A stretch of DNA of 64,000 nucleotides from Lachnospiraceae bacterium (GTDB lineage: Bacteria > Bacillota > Clostridia > Lachnospirales > Lachnospiraceae). The stretch spans positions 62,001 to 126,000 of the forward strand of contig JAAVZR010000014.1 in assembly GCA_022791755.1 (NCBI GenBank), read 5' to 3'. A program made the translations under genes and the position numbers. The notes under the pieces were generated by a model. The model was not told the origin of the DNA and ran no database searches. It worked only from the letters and a program-made list of their open reading frames with translations. Shown in pieces: positions 60,483 through 64,000 of this stretch. Every line of letters begins with the position of its first letter. The stretch's first letter is position 1.

Positions 60483-61430
60483 TCAGGCCGCCTCCTTTGC
60501 TTTACCGGGAAGAAACTTGTCAATCAGCGGAATCAGAAGATTGCAGCAGATGATCGCGTAGGAAACGCTCTCCGGTGCAAAACCCATGGTCCGGTACACA
60601 CCGGTCAACACGCCCATCAGCACACCGTAAATCACCTGTCCGGCCACCGTCTTCGGATTGATAATCATATCGCCGGCGAAAAAGGCCACGCTGAAAATAA
60701 AACCGCCGCCCAGAATCTGCGCGCCGATATAGCTCATGTCAAAGCCATGACCGCCGAACAGCCCCATATACATCACAAAGGAAAGCACATAGATCACCGG
60801 CGGAACCAGCTTCACCGCTTTGCGGACGATCAGATAGAAAAAGCCCAGAAGCACGGCGACGGTGGATACCTCCACGATGGAGCCGTTGATATTGCCGAGA
60901 AACATATCCGTCAGATTGGGAGCCCCGCCTGCCTGCAAAACGGCCAGGGGCGTTGCGGACGAAATACCGTCTACCGTATATGTAGTCATCTCTTCCGCAA
61001 AGCTGATCAGCAGAAAACACCGGGAGGCCAGAGCCGGCAGCATGAAGTGCTGACCATAACCGCCGTACAGAAGCACCACGATCAGCGTGGCAAAGATCCC
61101 TCCGATTACCGGAACATAAAGATTAATGTCCGAGGGAAGGGTCAGTCCCAGGAGAAGCCCTGTCACAACGGCAGATCCGTCCGTGATACCGGTTTCCCTT
61201 TTCAGACAGGCATCATAGATCCATTCTGTCACCACGCAGGCCAAAACGGAAGCCATGATTACCTTGACAGCGCCAAAGCCAAAGCGGTACGCGGCAAACA
61301 GAACCACCGGCAGCAGCGCGATTTCCATATCAAACATCAGCGTCTCCAGACGGGCGCTTTTTCTGACATGGGGTGATGCTTTCACACTCAATGAATCACT
61401 CACTTTTTGCACCTCTTTCTTACTTTTCAT
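60483..61430 (-). CDS. rnfD: RnfD-type subunit, first copy
   Basis: Membrane subunit with covalent FMN. The start MKSKKEVQKVSDSL is used; a GTG two codons earlier is possible because GGGGGA precedes it. The 315 residues have about nine hydrophobic segments. The flavinylation motif DGISSATPLAVL is near canonical. The block equivalent to GGxGxNxxNPA reads GGYGQHFMLPALASRCF, so NPA has become LPA. The C-terminus has GDMIINPKTVAGQVIYG. First gene of the operon, with two possible promoters in an AT-rich region upstream. Confidence 0.93.
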   Translation of the reverse strand: MKSKKEVQKVSDSLSVKASPHVRKSARLETLMFDMEIALLPVVLFAAYRFGFGAVKVIMASVLACVVTEWIYDACLKRETGITDGSAVVTGLLLGLTLPSDINLYVPVIGGIFATLIVVLLYGGYGQHFMLPALASRCFLLISFAEEMTTYTVDGISSATPLAVLQAGGAPNLTDMFLGNINGSIVEVSTVAVLLGFFYLIVRKAVKLVPPVIYVLSFVMYMGLFGGHGFDMSYIGAQILGGGFIFSVAFFAGDMIINPKTVAGQVIYGVLMGVLTGVYRTMGFAPESVSYAIICCNLLIPLIDKFLPGKAKEAA

Positions 61431-61502
61431 TTTCACAGCCTGTCCCCCGCCATGCTCCGAAGAGAGGCCGACCCGGGAGAGCCGCAAAATGTCCTAAGAT
61501 AA

Positions 61503-61530
61503 AGTATACCTATTATAAAAAAAAAAACAA
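61503..61530 (-). promoter_or_regulatory. second candidate promoter of Rnf operon
   Basis: -10 TATACT (61503-61508), 16-base spacer, -35 TTGTTT (61525-61530), minus strand, within an A/T tract. Confidence 0.4.
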
Positions 61531-61541
61531 GTTTCGTTTTT

Positions 61542-61570
61542 AATATAACAAAAAAACAGCAAAAAGACAA
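61542..61570 (-). promoter_or_regulatory. candidate promoter of Rnf operon
   Basis: -35 TTGTCT (61565-61570), 17-base spacer, -10 TATATT (61542-61547), minus strand, giving a leader of about 105 bases. Confidence 0.58.
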
Positions 61571-61607
61571 GACTCTTCGTCTGGCTGCGCAGGCCCTCCT
61601 GTTTTTC

Positions 61608-61674
61608 CGGAGAAAAAAGAAATGGTAACTCTTCCCTGGCTGCGCCTTTTTTGACGACAGAGAAAAAAGTTACC
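61608..61674 (-). terminator. terminator of class II aldolase gene
   Basis: Outer stem GGTAACT/AGTTACC (61624-61674) with an inner AAAAAAG/CTTTTTT pairing, followed on the minus strand by ATTTCTTTTTTCT. Confidence 0.55.
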
Positions 61675-61700
61675 ACATAACTGGCAGCGTAGTACCTCTT

Positions 61701-62375
61701 TTAATTGTACTGTAACTCCTCAGGCAGCTCGGAAGTGCCCTGTCCGTAATGGCGGAACACCTCCACGGCCCGCTCTACCTGCTCCGGTGTCATTAAGGGA
61801 ACTTCCGGATTCATACCATAGGCGATGGAATACGTCTTCGCCGCCTCCTCCAGATATACGCAGGCATAGAGCGCCTGTTTCAGACTGTCTCCCACACTGA
61901 TCACACCGTGATGTTTGAGAATCACAGCCAGCTTATCGCCGATATGTTCCACCACTTCCACACCCATCTGCATACTGGCCGCCGAAGAATAGGGGCAGAC
62001 CTTCACCGCGCCTCTGGTGGCATTGGCCAGCGTCGTCAGATTGCAGGGAAGCTCATCCGTAATCAGGCCCACCGCCGTGGCATAGGGCTGATGCGTATGA
62101 ATCACCGCATTGATCTGGGGCATATTCTTCAGGATATACAGAAGAGCTTTCGTATCCACTGAAGGCTTGCGCTCCCCTTCCAGGATATTGCCTTCTATGT
62201 CCACCACCAGCACATCCTCCGGCACCATTTCTTCATAAATCATGCCTGAAGGCGTCACCAGAATCTTTCCGTCCGGCATTCTCACCGTCACGTTTCCCCC
62301 GGAAAGAGCGATCAGGCCATACCGGTCCAGCTTGATTCCCGCCTGTATTACACTTTTCTTTTCCTGCTCATACAT
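61701..62375 (-). CDS. class II aldolase/adducin family protein
   Basis: Zinc enzyme acting on phosphorylated sugars. The 224 residues carry LSGGNVTVRMPDGKILVTPS, the metal ligands HTHQPYATA and KHHGVISVG, and YLEEAAKTY. Where L-fuculose-phosphate aldolase has a catalytic Glu (SSE), this protein has SVDTKA, an Asp as in L-ribulose-5-phosphate 4-epimerases. Aldolase or epimerase activity both remain open. ATAAGGAG precedes the start. A galactitol-type PTS gene nearby suggests a polyol or pentose pathway. Confidence 0.88.
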   Translation of the reverse strand: MYEQEKKSVIQAGIKLDRYGLIALSGGNVTVRMPDGKILVTPSGMIYEEMVPEDVLVVDIEGNILEGERKPSVDTKALLYILKNMPQINAVIHTHQPYATAVGLITDELPCNLTTLANATRGAVKVCPYSSAASMQMGVEVVEHIGDKLAVILKHHGVISVGDSLKQALYACVYLEEAAKTYSIAYGMNPEVPLMTPEQVERAVEVFRHYGQGTSELPEELQYN

Positions 62376-62423
62376 TGTTTTTCTCCTTATAAAAGCATCT
62401 CTTAGAAGATTATTTCATAAACT

Positions 62424-62984
62424 CTAACGGGCCTTCTTTCCCGCACGTTTCGCATCACGGCGTTTCTTAGCTTCCTCCGCCTGTCTTTTCTTCTTCTCCG
62501 CCCGCTCGGCCAGATCCTTCTCTCCCGACTCCCTGGCCCTGGCCTTCAGAGAATCCGGATGAATCAGATACTCCTTATCCACGATATATTTATATAACAG
62601 ATCCGTATCATTAAAGTAATAACAGTGCAGCCAGTACCGGCCCTTCAGAATACTGGCCTCATTGATCCGTACAAACAGCTTTCTGGCGCCCACAAACTCC
62701 TTAACCCGAAACCGGTTGATATCCGACCAGAGATAGCGGTGCTCTCTGCCATAGGCACAAAAGGTAATGCTGTCCGCATCCACAATCACCTTGCTGGGAT
62801 TACTGAGCGAAATAAAGGTTTCCCACACCGTATAAGCCGAGATGATCGCCGCTGCAATCCAGATCACATTTCCTCCGGAAACAATCAGGCTGTAGATCGA
62901 GTATAAAAAGATCAGGGCACAAAACCCTCCAATCAAGGTTATCTTTCTGGCGTAGATCGCCGGATCATATTCATAGGTACGCAA
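62424..62984 (-). CDS. membrane protein with PH-like domain, unknown function
   Basis: The protein is about 186 residues. The start is taken as TTG at 62984 with AAAGGAG 11 bases upstream; an ATG at 63020 has no ribosome-binding site. Two hydrophobic segments (about 17-36 and 40-58) are followed by a beta-rich region (SKVIVDADSITFCAYGREHR, YLWSDINRFRVKEFVG) that looks like a bacterial PH/YcxB-type fold. The tail of about 40 residues is extremely rich in Lys, Arg and Glu. It lies between PTS and aldolase genes without an obvious functional link. Confidence 0.7.
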   Translation of the reverse strand: MRTYEYDPAIYARKITLIGGFCALIFLYSIYSLIVSGGNVIWIAAAIISAYTVWETFISLSNPSKVIVDADSITFCAYGREHRYLWSDINRFRVKEFVGARKLFVRINEASILKGRYWLHCYYFNDTDLLYKYIVDKEYLIHPDSLKARARESGEKDLAERAEKKKRQAEEAKKRRDAKRAGKKAR

Positions 62985-63033
62985 TACTGAAAAATCTCCT
63001 TTCCTTTTCGGGTTCCCCATTGATATCTGTCCG

Positions 63034-63069
63034 AAAAAAGGAGGCTTTGCTCACCGCAAAGCCCCCTCC
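63034..63069 (-). terminator. terminator of PTS IIC gene
   Basis: GGAGGGGGCTTTGC/GCAAAGCCTCC hairpin (63040-63069) followed by TTTTTT on the minus strand. Confidence 0.87.
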
Positions 63070-63081
63070 ATCCTGAAAAAA

Positions 63082-64000
63082 TCAGGCCTTGTGCATCTCA
63101 GCAGCTTCCTTCATGATCTTCTTTCTGTTGATCACAGCCAGTGCCAGCGCGATCACGCCCACCACACCGATACCTACCGCAGCACCCAGGCCGTGCAGTC
63201 TGGTAATCGCCCAGGTCAGGGGATTCGCACCGTCACAGATACTGGAGATCGATGCAGCGGATCCCATATCAAACTGCGCGTTGATGGCAGCCGAGGTGAT
63301 CATCGGCGCCAGATCCGTCGCAATGTACAGGCCGGCAGCCAGTACGACAATACCAATGATCAGAGCACGGAAGCCGTTTCCTTTCACCACAGGAGTGATC
63401 AGAACGAACATCCAGGGAATAACAGCCAGATCGGCGAAAGGCATAACCTTATTGCCAGGCAGCAGCACAGCCAGGAACACCGTGATGGGAACCAGAACCA
63501 GAGCCACCGACAGAGTCATGGGATGACCTACGCCTACAGCGGAGTCCAGGCCGATGTAAATCTTACCACGGCTGGAGAACTTCTTCTCGATGAATTCGGA
63601 GGCCGCGTCGGAGATCGGCAGCAGGCCTTCCATCAGCAGAGCCGCCATCTTCGGGATCAGAACCAGTACGGCGCCCATGTTAATGCCCAGACCCAGGATA
63701 CCGGGATTCGCACCCTCGCCTGTTACCGGAGCGATACCGTAACCGGCCGCGAAACCGATGATCGCACCCAGAACCGTACCTACCAGAATCGGCTCGCCGA
63801 ACACGCCGAATTTCTTCTGCATTTTCTCGATATCGAAACTGATCTTGTTCACACCGGGGATCTTATCCAGTACCCAGTTCATTCCCATCGCAATCGGGGC
63901 ATATGCGGTAGTAAAGCCGTGAGGCAGGGATACGCCGGGCAGACCCAGAGTGTCTTCCACTCCCTTTGCAGTCCAGTCACCCAGAACCATGATAATCACC
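63082..64000 (-). CDS. gatC: PTS galactitol-type transporter subunit IIC, C-terminal part
   Basis: The gene runs off the right edge; about 306 C-terminal residues are visible of the roughly 420-460 usual for the family. They hold many hydrophobic segments with GEPILVGTVLGAIIGFAAGY, LGINMGAVLVLIPKMAALLM and GLDSAVGVGHPMTLSVALV. These are typical of the IIC-Gat (galactitol, sgaT-like) group. The subunit moves a sugar alcohol across the membrane for phosphorylation by IIB. IIA/IIB genes would be expected just outside the window. The true sugar cannot be told. Confidence 0.88.
   Translation of the reverse strand, partial: VIIMVLGDWTAKGVEDTLGLPGVSLPHGFTTAYAPIAMGMNWVLDKIPGVNKISFDIEKMQKKFGVFGEPILVGTVLGAIIGFAAGYGIAPVTGEGANPGILGLGINMGAVLVLIPKMAALLMEGLLPISDAASEFIEKKFSSRGKIYIGLDSAVGVGHPMTLSVALVLVPITVFLAVLLPGNKVMPFADLAVIPWMFVLITPVVKGNGFRALIIGIVVLAAGLYIATDLAPMITSAAINAQFDMGSAASISSICDGANPLTWAITRLHGLGAAVGIGVVGVIALALAVINRKKIMKEAAEMHKA

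Overview
ORGANISM. The window looks like a chromosomal segment from an anaerobic Firmicute of class Clostridia, most likely family Lachnospiraceae. The pointers are a Firmicute-type L27 with a cleavable N-terminus next to its Prp protease, SepF, MinCDE together with MreCD, separate overlapping ispH and S1 genes, DUF4321, an Rnf complex, and many GC-ending codons. I do not assign a genus. Nearly all genes lie on the minus strand. Only the DUF378 gene, the YprB-like gene and four tRNA genes are on the plus strand. I see no prophage, CRISPR array or insertion sequence. LAYOUT, in window order; minus-strand genes are transcribed right to left. 1-8 kb: MutS-like fragment, purine nucleoside phosphorylase, the rplU-prp-rpmA-obg ribosome group, a cytidylate-kinase-like protein, lspA-rluD, sepF and a HlyD-like membrane protein. 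8-19 kb: DUF378, a small P-loop protein, then the cell-shape run DUF4321-radC-mreC-mreD-PBP2-minC-minD-minE-rodA-mgsA-dacF. 19.0-19.8 kb: gene-free, with two long hairpin repeats. 19.8-31.7 kb: miaA and a PLP lyase, M32 peptidase, NUDIX, an FtsW/PBP pair with a U32 protein, zapA and ruvAB. 31.9-41.5 kb: YprB-like nuclease, S1/ispH/cmk, a BaiN-type flavoprotein, a lipid-anchored fumarate-reductase-like flavoprotein and an NlpC/P60 hydrolase. 40.5-49.3 kb: the rimP-nusA-ylxR-ylxQ-infB-rbfA-nrnA-truB-ribF run. 49.5-52.3 kb: apbE, a duplicated tRNA-Pro(CGG)/tRNA-Glu(CTC) pair enclosing two more hairpin repeats, and acylphosphatase. 52.4-61.4 kb: an 11-gene composite Rnf operon. 61.7-64 kb: class II aldolase, a PH-like membrane protein and a galactitol-type PTS IIC cut by the window end. 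HOW THE GENES WORK TOGETHER. The most distinctive theme is extracytosolic flavin redox chemistry. The Rnf operon encodes D-G-E-A-B, then a three-domain FMN-binding protein, then C, a second RnfD, a two-domain FMN-binding protein, a cysteine-free RnfA/E-like membrane protein and a Gx transporter. An apbE flavinyl transferase about 2 kb away could load FMN onto these domains, ribF supplies FMN and FAD, and a lipid-anchored FAD reductase at 37.4 kb is a possible electron acceptor. The second theme is a family of about 150-bp hairpin elements with a conserved core and variable but self-complementary arms. Four copies occur as two inverted pairs with nearly the same spacing. Several promoters also carry perfect palindromes that look like operators.
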